From assembly GCA_025330725.1 (NCBI GenBank), contig JAIWND010000076.1, positions 1 to 49,373 of the forward strand: a stretch of DNA of 49,373 nucleotides, given 5' to 3'. Positions within the stretch are counted from its first letter, which is position 1. Each line of letters starts with the position of its first letter. This document shows, one piece after another, positions 11,293 to 22,575 of this stretch. The position numbers were made by a program, and so were the translations under genes. The notes under the pieces were generated by a model. The model was not told the origin of the DNA. It saw nothing but the letters and a program-made list of their open reading frames with translations, and ran no database searches. The stretch is from Chlamydoabsidia padenii. Lineage: Eukaryota > Mucoromycota > Mucoromycetes > Mucorales > Cunninghamellaceae.

Positions 11293-13516
11293 TTAAAACT
11301 TGAATTCCCGTTCCTTTTGTTTGCCTTTTCCATCCTGCGCCGATTTCTTCTTCTTGGCCGCCTGCCGACTAGCGTGTTCAGCATACATATCCGACAAATC
11401 TTCAGCGTTGGCGGTAGGAAGTTTAGACTTGATCTTTTCTTCATATTTAGCGCGCAAGGTCGATTCGTCCAATCCACTTTCCAATTCGCTTGGATCGATC
11501 GCCACATCCACATTGTCGAGTTTACGTTTGGTTGCCATACGACCCGAAGTAGGTGCAATGACGGGTTTGTCGATACTTTGTAAATCGTAACCATGTTGAG
11601 ATCCCATCAAACCACTGATCTTCTTGTCGACCTGGGGTAAGACTTGGTACAATTGTTTTTCTTCTTGATCGGCAGCAGGTCGTCGGCCTTCTTTACGTAG
11701 TTCGATCACATCAGGGGTTTCCAGACCAGACGCCACAGTCGAGACAGAGGCCAAGCCAGAGGGTGTGACCAATCCATCCTTCAGAGTATCGTCTTCATCT
11801 TGTTTCGTACCTTCTTCAGCCTGTTCTTCTTCTTCTTCTTGTTCCGATTCTTCTTCTTCTGATTCTTCGAGTTCTATCGTGTAAGACAAAAAAAAAAAAA
11901 CAAAAAAAAAGAGAGAGAGAATTAATACATCACCCTTTGTTTTCTCACCCCCTTTCATTACCTTCGTCTGATTCCAGTTCACCAAAGAGTGTTCGATCTA
12001 CAGGTTCTATTGGCATTTGAGGTTGAGCATGTTCTTCGGTCACACCAAAGACATCACCATATAACGGACGATTAAATTCATCTACAGGAGGTCGACCCCA
12101 ACCACCAGGGTGGTAACCCCATTGTGCACCTTCAGGAATAGGAGCATTGAGACCAGCGATTTTTAGTGTAGGATAACTTGGAGGAGGACCGTATCTTTGC
12201 ATATTGATAAGCCATGGTGGAGGTGCTAAAGGAGGCATATTTAGAGCTTGTTTTAATTCTTCAGATAGATGACCAGGATTCTTTTCTTGTACCTTGGTTT
12301 CATTTTCCTTGCCTTCGTAGTACCTAAATAAAATTAAAAAAAAAGAAGAATTATTACAATGTTTCGTTTTCTTCCCCATCTAATGAACTTACATTTCACC
12401 ATGAAGAGCAAAGTTGGGTTTGGTTTGGAATCGGAAGAAGGCATCGTGAAGTTTTTGATAATCAACATCCAATTTCCCCATTCTTGGTGCCACCTTTTCG
12501 CGCATTTTACTTTTGAGACCAGCAGCATCTTCCTTTTCCTTGACAGCATCACGCATTTCCATAATCCCTGTATCCTTGATAAATTCTATATAATAGTATA
12601 TACATATAAACATTAGTTCGCCGTTAACACATAAGAATCCATGTTTTTTTTTTTTTTCTTACCTGGTAATTCAAAGGGTGGTTTTTCAATCCCTCGTTTG
12701 TTCTGAAGGTATTTCCGTTTTTGACTCCAATGAATAGGGACAGGTACGGTATTACGATAAGATTTCAATTGGACAAGTAATTTTGGATCTTCAGCATTGA
12801 CATCCCACCACTATGCATAATAATAAAGGTTAGTTTATAGTTCCACTTTAGTAACAAATATATCACTTACTTCTACCGCTTCAGGTTTGCTGACCATCTG
12901 TTTCAATTCCGCCACACTAGGTCGAGTCAGTTGCTTCAGTTTCTTTTTAGACAAAGCTTGATCTTTGTTGTCGTTATCAGAGTCATTACCATCGTCGAGA
13001 TTATCCCCGTCTGCTGTGTTGTTATTATTGTCCCCTGAGGTTTCGTCGCTGTGCAGTATTTGTATGTCCTAAAAAAAAAAGAAGCAAGTTAGTATCAAAA
13101 GACTTTTCCCCATCCCAAAGTTGTTCCAACTTACTTCATCTTCTTCTTTGCCGTTTTGAAAGTGACGAAAGATGTCCGAGAATTGGTTCAACACGTCGTC
13201 TTCCAGATTAGCCATTCCATCCAACTCTTTCAAACTTGATACATCCATTGGTTTTACAACGTATTCGATTTCCACATCCTTCAGGTCATTGTCGTCTTGT
13301 TGCTGTTCTGTCTATTGAAGAGAAGAGAGAGAAAGAGAGAAAATCAGTCAACATGTTGGTTGTACATTATTATGTTGTGTTCTTTCTTACCTGTTGCTTT
13401 AAATTTTCATCCGCTTTTTGTTTCTTGGACTTTTTTCGATTACGTTTTCGTGGTTCCTGTGTCTTCTTTGCATTATTGGTATCTTTAGAGATCGTGTTTG
13501 CAAGTTGAGCAACCAT
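11293..13516 (-). CDS. CUS1: Splicing factor 3B subunit 2 (SF3b145/Cus1)
   Basis: Component of the U2 snRNP SF3b complex that helps anchor U2 at the branch site; nuclear. Seven exons: 13516-13391, 13311-13135, 13068-12871, 12810-12663, 12585-12393, 12323-11962 and 11873-11293; 1785 nt, 594 aa. The DUF382 region (about residues 148-280) reads TRPSVAELKQMV, KRGIEKPPFELP and MREKVAPRMGKLDVDYQKLH. The PSP-type proline-rich region (about 290-345) has PPPWLINMQRYGPPPSYP and GWGRPPVDE. The C-terminus ends EREFKF, the conserved tail of the family. It is shorter than human SF3B2 (about 895 aa) because the long N-terminal region is missing, and is nearer to yeast Cus1 in layout. An acidic Glu run is encoded around 11820-11870. 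Confidence 0.96.
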
Positions 13517-13626
13517 GGTTGAGATTGATTGCCGTTGGTGAATAAGAGTGAGTGAAGAATGAAGAGAAAGGCCAAAAAAAAAAAAAAAAAAAAAAAGGTT
13601 GACGACCAAAAGTCACAGAGGAAATT

Positions 13627-13640
13627 GCGGGATTTGAAAT
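13627..13640 (-). promoter_or_regulatory. AAATCCCG motif upstream of SF3B2
   Basis: Sense-strand ATTTCAAATCCCGC, 110 bp before the SF3B2 start codon. This is a clean copy of the recurrent motif. Confidence 0.45.
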
Positions 13641-14044
13641 TAACCTCTTTCATCCAAATGTAGATATCCATCCCCCCCATCAAAAAACACTCCAGGTTTA
13701 CTGTGTGTATGAATCAAAAAAGAAAAAGAAGTGTGGTATGCTATGAGCTGTGGAGGAGAAAGTTTATGGATTGATTTTCTTTTTCTCGAGATCACCGTCC
13801 TTGTAAATGATTGAGCCAGACAAACGCGGTCGATCATCAGAAAAAGGAGGTCATTGAGGGTTGCATGTTCAATACAGACAAAAGAAAAAAGAGTATCCAT
13901 TCATGCATTATTAGCCGACGTATAGTAAAAACTATTTTGATTGTGTCTATCAAAGGGAGTTTTTAAGGTATGAATTCAAACCCAATGACGTGACTTGACC
14001 ATATAAATCCAACAAAAGAACATCATTAAAAAGCGAACCCTGTT

Positions 14045-14059
14045 GGCGGGGTTTAAAAT
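14045..14059 (+). promoter_or_regulatory. GGCGGGGTTTAAAAT motif upstream of carrier
   Basis: Reverse complement ATTTTAAACCCCGCC, a variant of the recurrent motif, 105 bp before the carrier start codon. The same variant precedes the RRM gene at 30534-30547. Confidence 0.4.
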
Positions 14060-14163
14060 CCACTAGAAAAACCCTCCCTCCACTGCGCAATACCTTCTTT
14101 TCTTTCCCCAATCTTTTTTTTTTTTTTTTTTTTTTTTTTTGCCAATATATCAATCATATTCCC

Positions 14164-15648
14164 ATGTCCATACAACATGTCACCACTTGTTCTTCGCCAA
14201 CCACTCGATCCTCTGAACGGTATACAATACTTTCTCCTCGTACAGATGACAATAACAACTACCCACCATACTTTGATGTAAGTCATCTTTTAACAACTCA
14301 CGATGCTTCATATATATATTGACAAATGTTTTATTTTGTTTTACTTAGACAATTCTTGCCGGTGGTATAGGTGGATCAGCAGCAGACTTTACTATGCATA
14401 GGTAAGAACAGAAAAAAAAAAACAAAAAGAAAAAAAAACGAAATAGAATTGACAGGCTGTTTGTTTTAGTGTGGATACAGTGAAAACTCGCTTACAAGGA
14501 CAACCTTCCTATCGTGTCCCTAAATATTTCAACATGGTGCAATCTTATCGGACGATATTGAAGGAAGAAGGTGTACTTCGTGGTTTGTATGCAGGTGTGA
14601 CTCCAGCCATACTTGGATCAGGTAAAAAAGTCATTTAGACTATTCATACAATATGTAGATTTGACACTGATACTCTCTCTCTCTCTCTCTCTCTCTTGTG
14701 TAGTTCCAGGAACAATGATCTACTTTGGTATTTACGAATTCACCAAACGAAACTTGACCGCCAACCATGTCCCTGAAGTCATGTCACATCTTGCCGCGGG
14801 ATCTTTGGGTGATTTAGCAGCATCGATTGTCTATGTCCCCTCTGAAGTTTTGAAAACACGGTTGCAACTTCAAGGTAGATACAACAATCCTCATTTTGTT
14901 AGCGGATACAACTATCGGAATACATGGCATGCAGCTAAAATGGTAAATTGGAACAAAACAAAAAAAAAAACATGGTTGTGGTAAAGAAAGGCTCTCTGTT
15001 AACACTTATATTATTGATGATAGATTGTTCGAAATGATGGGTGGGGTGCACTCTTCCATGGATTCAAAGCAACTATTCTTCGTGATGTCCCTTATTCTGC
15101 TATCCAATTCGCTTGTTATGGTAAGTACAACAAAACAGGGGTGGGATCGATTACTAACTTTATTGAGATACTTTATAGAACAATTCAAGAAAATGGCTCA
15201 GCGTTACTGTGTGGAACCCGGACAACAATTACCTCTTGGTATCGATTTATTGACTGGATCTTTTGCGGGTGGTATTGCTGGGGCGATCACGACTCCATTG
15301 GATGTCATGAAAACACTACTTCAAACACAACAAAGTGGTAGCAGTGGAGCCATTAAAAAGTCATCATCAGGAACAACAGCAGTAACAACAATAACAGGAT
15401 CAAAACCATCACCAACAATACAACAACCAAAGCATTATAGTGGAATTATAGATGGACTCAAATGGAATTACAAACATTTGGGTGTACGTGGGCTCTTCCT
15501 TGGTCTTGGACCACGCGTGTTTTGGACTAGTTTACAAAGCGCCATCATGTTTGTGATTTATGAACAAGTGCTGCATCTTGAAGAATCAAAGCGGGATCTC
15601 GGTGAATGGCCACCATCTGTCAAGATGAAACATTGGTTATATAATTAG
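14164..15648 (+). CDS. MME1: Mitochondrial carrier, Mme1-like (magnesium exporter family)
   Basis: Inner-membrane solute carrier (SLC25 family). Exons 14164-14277, 14349-14401, 14470-14621, 14704-14942, 15024-15120 and 15179-15648; 1125 nt, 374 aa. The three repeats carry the signature at SVDTVKTR (residues 56-63, with Ser where Pro is usual), VPSEVLKTR (about 151-159) and TPLDVMKT (about 257-264). The Ser in repeat 1, the adjacent FTMHS and the conserved GRYNNP..SGYNY segment match yeast Mme1 (YMR166C), reported as a mitochondrial Mg2+ exporter; that is an assignment by family memory, and substrate is not visible in sequence. A Ser/Thr/Gly-rich insert precedes the last repeat. The start is the only ATG in frame with the first exon. 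AATAAA at 15837-15842 may be the poly(A) signal. Confidence 0.88.
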
Positions 15649-16016
15649 AACCCCCTCCCTTATAATACCCCACCCCCCTCTCTCTCTCACACACACACTT
15701 TTTTTTTTTTTTTTTACTTGTATACACGCACATTATGCATTCCTCTTCTTTTGTAAATTACATAGTAGTTTTTGTTTTTAATTTGGATCCCCTTTATGTT
15801 AGACATTATATAGACTCTTCTTTTGGTTTTACCTTAATAAAAACTAGATTCTTGTTAACCCAACCGACTCGTCCAGTTTGATCATGCACGGGATTTAAAA
15901 TAATTTCAGGTCCAGCTAGGGTACAAAACGAGCTGTCAGGAATTTATTTAATTTTCCTCTCTCTTCTTCCCTCAATAATATTCAAAACTTGAATCTGTCT
16001 TCCCCACAATATCAAC
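15649..16016. other. Intergenic between carrier and VTC gene
   Basis: Contains the carrier 3' UTR with a T tract near 15699-15715 and the AATAAA signal, then the VTC upstream region with CACGGGATTTAAAA at 15887-15900. No gene. Confidence 0.6.
15887..15900 (+). promoter_or_regulatory. CGGGATTTAAA motif upstream of VTC gene
   Basis: Antisense copy of the recurrent AAATCCCG motif, 117 bp before the VTC start codon. Confidence 0.42.
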
Positions 16017-18340
16017 ATGAAGTTTGGTTCACAACTCAAGGATTCAATTCATCCCGATTGGCAGGCTGCTTACTTGGACTACGATGGTTTGAAAAAGAAA
16101 CTACGCAAGGCGGAAAAGGATACTCCATTCTCTGAACGAGAAGAAACGGAATTCGTTGAACAATTAGACAGCAATTTGGAAAAGGTAAAAGATAGTGTTT
16201 AAAACCAAAGAGGGGGGGAGGATAACGATAATTGTATTGAAACTGATCTTTTTGACTCTCTTACACATTGTGTTTCAGGTTTATGCTTTCCATCAAGAAA
16301 AAATGGAAGACATTCGTACTCGGACGGATCATTGGGCTGAAACGATTGACAATCAAGAAGCAGCAACAAATAGCAAGGCGGTGGAAGAAATGGGATACAT
16401 TCAAGAGAGCATCAACCATATTGCGGATGACATTAATCGACTGGCTCGTTACTCTAGGATCAACTATACCGGCTTTATTAAAATCGTCAAGAAACACGAC
16501 CGACATACCAACTATGTTTTACGACCGATGTTCATGGTGCGACTCAATCAATGCCCCTTTTGGAATGAAAACAATGATTCTTTACTCCTCAAACTATCAC
16601 AACTGTTTGCTCAAGTTCGACAAGGTGGCAAGATCATGTCCTTCCAACAGCCCACTGATGATCATCAACAACAACAACAAAAGCAACATCATCAATATAA
16701 AGTGGTCAAGCGCTTCTTTGTTCAACTGGATAATGTACTTGAATTAAAAACGACGGTGTTACGCCATTTGCCTGTTTTGGTATACCAGGACAACACTAAT
16801 ACGACAGGAAATATAGATCCGCCCATCTCTACTTTGTATCTGGACAACACTGATCTCGATGCCTATCATTCTCGAGTGGAATCTGCTCATGGTTCACAAA
16901 TTATTCGTCTTCGTTGGTATGGCTCGGCCCATCGAAACAGCTCAATCTCATTTGAACGGCGCACCTTGGCGGAAGAAAACTGTGGGGAACTCAAGGACAG
17001 ATTCATTATCAAGGACAAGTATATCCATGACTTTTTACAAGGGGGTAATACTTATATCAACAAGTACTCACATAAACTACGCAACATGACTGGAAAATCG
17101 GAAAAGGATGTACAAGACTTTCGACAATTAGCAAATCAAGTCCAACAAACCATTATTGATCGAAAACTACAACCAGGTAACAATGATTGTTAAAGTACCA
17201 ACGAACTGTTGATTGACTCTTTTTTTCTTCTTCTTCTTCTTCTTCTTCCTAGTCCTTCGAACCTATTACAAACGAACAGCCTTCCAAATTCCTGGTGACA
17301 ACAGGGTACGTCTGGCTCTGGATACTGATGTATGTTTTATACGTGAAGATTCTGGTGGCATGTTTGATCCAACCATCCGACGACCTGGCGATACTGCATG
17401 GCGACGACCTGATGCGGACATTGAATTCCCTTTCTCTCATCTGGACCCTGGCGAAATCAATCATCATCACCCATTTGCGACGTTTGAAATCAAGATGGAT
17501 CTGGCACCTGGTCAAGCTGAACCGGAATGGATCAAGGACTTACAAGACAGTGGGCTTTTGGAGGAGGCGTATGACTTTAGCAAATTCGTGCATGGTGTGG
17601 CGGTTATGTTTGATACTCGGGTGGCTCTCATGCCCTATTGGCTGGCTCAGATGGCTGAAGAAGATCTGCATGAATTACCGGTTGCTACGAAACATCAAGA
17701 GAAAGGGAAAGGACGACAAACTATGGATGATAATGCCTCGACAATCAACGAAAGAACCTCATTATTACCACCACTAACAACAACAACCGCAAAACCACCA
17801 CTCATCTCTTATACAACCTTCCCAAGATTACAAGAACCTCATGAATCATCATCGCCACCAACACACACTTTTTTACTCTGGTTACAACACTGGATAAACG
17901 ATCTGATACTTCACGGAAATAACAGGACTAAACAACACCAGACAGATTCGCCTGTGCTCCTACCACCAGGGGTGAAGGTGCCCAAAAAAGTCATCACTCC
18001 ACTTCGTGTAGAACCCAAGGTCTTCTTCGCCAACGAACGTACTTACTTTGCATGGATGTCCTTTGGTACATTATTAGCGACTTTCTCGGTCGCCTTGTTT
18101 AATGCCGGTGATGCTGTGGGCAAAGTCAGTGGTGTGGTCTATACTTTGGTCTCTTTATCAACATTGTTATATGGGATGGGTCTATACTATCGGCGTCGGG
18201 AATTGATCCGACAGCGTGCTGCAGGTCCTTACGACGATATGGCTGGGGCTACCGCTATTTGCTTGTCTTTACTGTTTGCGGTCGGACTTAATGCCTATCT
18301 CAAATTTACTGTAGATTCCCCTTCATCACTATTCCTTTGA
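16017..18340 (+). CDS. Vacuolar transporter chaperone (VTC) subunit, SPX-TTM-DUF202
   Basis: Subunit of the VTC complex that makes inorganic polyphosphate from ATP at the vacuole membrane. Exons 16017-16184, 16279-17176 and 17253-18340; 2154 nt, 717 aa. The SPX domain (about 1-150) starts MKFGSQLKDSI with YLDYDGLKKKLRK, and has the basic KIVKKHDR helix that binds inositol pyrophosphates. The central tunnel domain (about 190-500) has RLRWYG (R266, R268), FERRT (R284), KRTAFQIPGD and FEIKMD with the probable nucleotidyl-accepting Lys436. Three C-terminal membrane helices follow PLRVEPKVFFANERT. At the position of yeast Vtc4 Lys281 there is Arg284. The SPX start and linker LPPGVKVPKK look more like Vtc2/Vtc3 than Vtc4, so whether it is catalytic or a regulatory subunit is open. 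Two AATAAA signals follow at 18394-18406. Confidence 0.92.
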
Positions 18341-18584
18341 TATTCCCTCTTTTGTATTTACTTAATGCCCTTTTATATATCTTTTAACAAACCAATAAAC
18401 AATAAAAAAAAAGTATTAGCTATTCTTTACAATGTAAAAATGGATGATATTACAGTGATGTGATCATCATGGACCCTTTTTACAAACCCCGACTCTTTTA
18501 AAAAAATGTCGCGAAAGTCAGGGGCGCGCTACCCCACTCTCCGACGACAAGAAAAAAAAAACGTGGAACATATCATTGGAGGGA

Positions 18585-18629
<45 letters not shown>

Positions 18630-18738
18630 AGAGACCATTTGTTAAAAACATGATAAAGATGGTTTATTTTTATTTAAACTACAAATATACAGTAACAAGG
18701 TATCACTAAAACTAAACTAACCATCTACTACCAGGGGG
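18341..18738. other. Convergent 3' region with 41-nt poly(A)
   Basis: 3' flanks of the VTC gene (+) and WHI5-like gene (-). It holds an A run at 18586-18626. TTTATT at 18663-18668 is AATAAA on the minus strand, about 70 nt past the WHI5-like stop. No gene. Confidence 0.65.
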
Positions 18739-19699
18739 TCATGTTCGCTGGTGACCAAACATCATCATGGCTTCGGCAGCAGCAGTAACAGGAGAAGGAG
18801 GGGCGCTGTTTTCCGCACTGTCTTCACTGTCCGTCGTATCCTGATAGGCTGGGTATTGTTGTTCCTTTTCTTCCTGTTCGGTCATGGCAATGGCATAAGA
18901 GAGATAATCTAATGAGCTTCGAATTCTTCGTGGTGGTGGTGGTGTGATGATATGATGGTGGTGGTGATGGTGATGATGTATGGAGTTTTTATCGTCAGCA
19001 GGTGGAGAAGGTGGTGTGTGAGTGATTTGTCGTTTTCGTTCAGTTGCTATGGTGTCATGGTAATCGTCGTCTTCCAAAAGATGATCGCTGTGTGAGGAGG
19101 GTGGATGATAGAAATCTGTTGTCGTTCTTGTTGGTGGAGGAGATGTTGAGGTAGCACATTGGTGATGGTCAAGATTTAAACAAGATTCTGGTGTTGATAA
19201 CGATCGCATCAATTTGGCCTTTTTCCTTTGTTCTTGTGGTTGTGAATTATGTTGATGAGAATGGCGACGTTCATGCTGGCGGTAACGTTTCTTGGTCCCT
19301 GCCGGAGAAGTCATTAGATTGTTAATTGATGGACGGTAATGGTAATGAGGATGAAGAGTTCTGTTGTCGAGAATATCCCGTTGTGTAAATCGTGGGGTCG
19401 GTAATGCGTCGATCATCTGTTGTTGTCGTTTTTTCCATAAAGATTCCACATCCAAAAGAGTATTGTTTTCCCATCCATTGCGTAACTTGAATCGAGCAAA
19501 TCCCAACCTTGTCTTGAGTGACTCCAAATGCTGTACGACAAAAGAAGAAGCAATGGTAAGATATAAATGTATATTGCATATATACATACAAAACATGTGT
19601 TTTGACATTTTTGTGCCATTACATCTTTATTTTACTATTTTGTTTTACCTTTGTGATATCCAAGTTTTGTTCTTTGTCCAAAAGGGAATGATTTGTCAT
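18739..19699 (-). CDS. Whi5/Nrm1-like G1/S transcriptional repressor (GTB motif)
   Basis: Two exons, 19699-19649 (17 codons, MTNHSLLDKEQNLDITK) and 19530-18739; 843 nt, 280 aa. Right at the splice join lies HLESLKTRLGFARFKLRNGW, which fits the short GTB (G1/S transcription factor-binding) motif of the fungal Whi5/Nrm1 family, small repressors of SBF/MBF. The rest is disordered: His, Ser, Pro and acidic runs, with a basic RKKAKLMRSL stretch and several SP/TP sites that could be CDK targets. A second helix-like block, LDYLSYAIAMTEQEEKEQQ, lies near the C-terminus. Whi5-family proteins share only the short motif, so the call rests on about 25 residues. The alternative is another disordered nuclear protein. 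Confidence 0.6.
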
Positions 19700-19787
19700 T
19701 ATGTATTGTCCTATGCAAAGAGTATACAAAGGGTATGCAAGTAAAAGGTAAAAGAAGAAGAATAAAATATAAAAAAAAGTAAAAAGT

Positions 19788-19820
<33 letters not shown>

Positions 19821-20390
19821 AAAAAAAAAAAAAAAAAAAGTGTTTTAAGTGCGAAAGAAAGGACGGGAAATGTCATGGACATCCCCGCCTTCCCCTTAAA
19901 ACCAATTTCAATCGACGCGCGCTTCCCTTTTTTGTTTGCTTACCTTGATCAGGGAATCCTCCGTGCACAATTCCAAGTCAGCCACCTTTGTCGCGCTACA
20001 TCGTACTCTATATCCCACCCGTGTTTTTTTAAGTGTGAGCTAGTTTTTACATGCCGCCAATTTCCAACCCCGCATCATCTACTACTCTATTTATCAAATT
20101 ACTTTACCTTATTCCATGAGTATAAAGTAAGCAAGATCCCATATTTGCATAAAAAGAATGCATAAAACAAACTAGTTCATAAATGTATGTATTTATTGGA
20201 AGATAAGTGACTATTACAAAATACAGTTAGTTTAAAACTATCCTTTGGCTGCACAAAACCAAAAAATAATCATCCGAAGGTTCCATCCCGCATATCATTT
20301 CTATGTCCGCAAAGGAAGAAGTGTTTCGTCAGTTCTTATCAAATCCTCTCCCCGCCCCCATATATTAATATATTGTCTTTGATACTTACG
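19700..20390. other. Intergenic upstream of WHI5-like gene
   Basis: Contains long A/G-rich tracts (19750-19840; T/C on the sense strand) next to the WHI5-like start, and ATCCCCGCC at 19880-19888. Further right is AT-rich sequence with a possible PMP3-type gene poly(A) signal TTTATT at 20192-20197. I see no gene. Confidence 0.55.
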
Positions 20391-20724
20391 TCAGGAGGAT
20401 TGATTAGCACCATAGCCCACACGAGCAGGGTCGTCCGTTGGCACTTGTTGATAACGAAGACCACCACTTTCAATATCTTCAAAAGAGTCGTTGTATTTAT
20501 GGACAATGTAGAAGCCGTGAATCACACCAGGAACTAAGGAGAGAAAGGAATAGGTTAGTAGATGAGATTAGTTGTTTCCAGTGAGTTAACTTACTAGCGC
20601 CAAGCATAGTCAAACAGACATTAATCAGAAGGTCGACGTTACATCCACGTTTAATGAATACAGCAAGAGGAGGGAAGAAGAAGGCAATCACAAACAAAGC
20701 AATGTCTCGTCCAGAGTACGCCAT
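20391..20724 (-). CDS. UPF0057/Pmp3-Sna family small membrane protein
   Basis: Two exons, 20724-20595 and 20533-20391; 273 nt, 90 aa. Two hydrophobic helices: DIALFVIAFFFPPLAVFIKRG and VDLLINVCLTMLGAIPGVIHGFYIV, the Pmp3 (UPF0057) signature with its PPLAVF and IPG..H..Y elements. Pmp3 proteins influence plasma-membrane potential and salt tolerance, while the longer Sna members reach the vacuole. This protein has a hydrophilic C-terminal extension of about 35 residues, making it Sna-like in length compared with the 55-residue yeast Pmp3. The intron falls within the second helix. Confidence 0.93.
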
Positions 20725-20826
20725 TATTAAATAGTTAAAGTGTGTATAATGAGAGAAAGAAAAGAAAAAAGGAAAAAAAGAAAAAAGACCGCCAAGAAAT
20801 AAAAAAAAAGTGTGAGTGGGGATGGA

Positions 20827-20839
20827 TTAAATTCCCGAC
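20827..20839 (+). promoter_or_regulatory. AAATTCCCGAC motif upstream of PMP3-type gene
   Basis: TTAAATTCCCGAC, 103 bp before the start at 20724, antisense to the gene. It has one mismatch to the AAATCCCGAC core. Confidence 0.4.
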
Positions 20840-20855
20840 GATTTCCAAAACCGCT

Positions 20856-21206
20856 TTATTTATGCAGAAACTTAAAACTTTGAATGTTGAAAGAAGGTGT
20901 GATATTTTGTTTGTTGCCTTGAAAGACTCTTGATTTACCACTATAGCCTTTACCATCAAACAATGTCACTTGAAGCCAATCTGGCGCCTTGAGAGATCCC
21001 ACCACAGGCATGTTGGCGTTGGGACGAGCAGCATGATCCCCTTTTCCTTTCAAACTACCACAAATGAAGCCAGCCTGTGTTTTGTAATTGGGTTTCTTAT
21101 AAAAGTAGATACAAAAGTTTTCATCACGAGCTATCAATGGTGCGGCCAATACTTGTCCAGCAAGGAAAACACAGACTACCAATGCGATAAAATAGGAAAA
21201 ATACAT
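20856..21206 (-). CDS. Secreted beta/gamma-crystallin-like small protein
   Basis: Single exon, 116 aa. Residues 1-22 form a classic signal peptide (hydrophobic FIALVVCVFLAGQVLAA, cleavage likely after Ala21 or Ala22). The mature part has two cysteines (C32, C49) and two crystallin-like half repeats: FCIYFYKKPNYKTQAGFICG and, later, LQVTLFDGKGYSGKSRVFQG followed by NIQSFKFL. The F/Y-x-x-x-x-[FYW]-x-G spacing and the final S-F-K/R-hydrophobic strand fit the beta/gamma-crystallin Greek-key fold seen in small secreted proteins of microbes. No enzyme motif. Role unknown: cell-wall binding, Ca2+ binding and antimicrobial action are all possible and untested. It ends only 132 bp from the PMP3-type start and is transcribed the same way. 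Confidence 0.7.
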   Translation of the reverse strand: MYFSYFIALVVCVFLAGQVLAAPLIARDENFCIYFYKKPNYKTQAGFICGSLKGKGDHAARPNANMPVVGSLKAPDWLQVTLFDGKGYSGKSRVFQGNKQNITPSFNIQSFKFLHK

Positions 21207-21500
21207 ATTTGCTATAGAGGGGGGGGAAGAAAGAAAGAAAAAAAAAACAGGGGCGAGGGGAAGGCTTTATAAAGGTTTTGTTGATACAATAAGTGTTATT
21301 ATCTATTTTTACTATTCATTCCGTTTTCGTCTGTATACCGGGGATTACACCGGAAGTGACGAACATGTTAAATGAGTAAAACATACCCCTTATTTGGTGA
21401 GAGTCAAAACAAGGTCTTCTTTTTGTTTCTCTCTTTTTAAATGACGATTTGTGTCACATGAACCCAAACCTGAGTTTTCAACCACAATTTCATGCATAAT

Positions 21501-21513
21501 GTCGGGATTTCAA
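21501..21513 (-). promoter_or_regulatory. AAATCCCGAC motif upstream of crystallin-like gene
   Basis: TTGAAATCCCGAC on the minus strand, the same orientation as the gene, 295 bp from its start codon. Confidence 0.38.
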
Positions 21514-22575
21514 TTTACGTGAGTATAGAGAGGAAGATTGTATTAACAAAAGGTAGTAGCTATCTCCAAAATTATGCGTTCTATTTCAAACCAATATATA
21601 AATCACCATTCCAGCTCATTAACACAAGTGCAACAAACAAGAATGAGTAGACAATTTAGAATGTCATTTCAAACATGTAACAAAATACGCCGTAAAAAAA
21701 AGGATTACCAAAATACGCCTGTTTTTATTACAAGTAAAAAGACCAAATACAGTCATGTAAGATTAATAATAGTAATGATATAAATATATATAAATCAAGT
21801 ATACAGATATAGGTGCTATATATTCTTGATTAAGAAAGGCAAAGTCACCACCCATCATCGTGTTGTCACTTTGCCTTGATAGAGAGGATAATACAAGTAT
21901 GAGTTTCCAGAGTGGGGTGCAATGTTTTTCGTTTTGCTGATTGTGTATTGGCTGATTGATACTGGTGGCTAACACCTAAAACATGGTATTCCCTGCATCA
22001 CCCCTAACCTGTTTCACAGCTTTACCTTTTTGTATTCATTGCTTGTGAATGAACGAAGACACCATCCCGGAAGATTGACTTGCTAATTAAAACAAAAACA
22101 TCTACATATATATATATAATAAGGTGGAGTACATTCTTTTACCGGATGCATCGTTCACAATCTACAATGAGATTAAAAGGGTGGGATGAATAAAAGATGT
22201 AACAATAGTGCATGGTTTCGAATCTAATGCCAATACATGCCTTATTAACTACTATTGCGAATGGTTCAAGATGTGTGGTATATTGAATAGATTCAACAAT
22301 CTTTTTGTGGGAAAGAAAGGAAAAAATTTCGTTCCTCAACGACTTTTCTCATAAAAAATAAGGCGGCGTTTAAATAATTGACCTAAATCATGCGCATCAG
22401 AGTGATCGGGATTTGTACCATAGCCTAGCAAAGACCTGACCCGCTATGATACTGTTCGAAGTTCTGACCAAAAGTGCCTTCCAGAATGAATATATTAAAA
22501 TCAAAAGACAATTGGTGGGCATTCTTTTGTTCGAGCTGATCACTATATAAAACCAAAGTGTAAAGGAAACTTGTA

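Larger units (their letters stand above)
13517..14163. other. Divergent promoter region SF3B2 / mitochondrial carrier
   Basis: Both genes start outward from this 647-bp stretch. It carries one recurrent motif copy near each start (13627-13640 and 14045-14059) and a T tract at 14106-14140 just before the carrier start. No gene seen inside. Confidence 0.6.
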
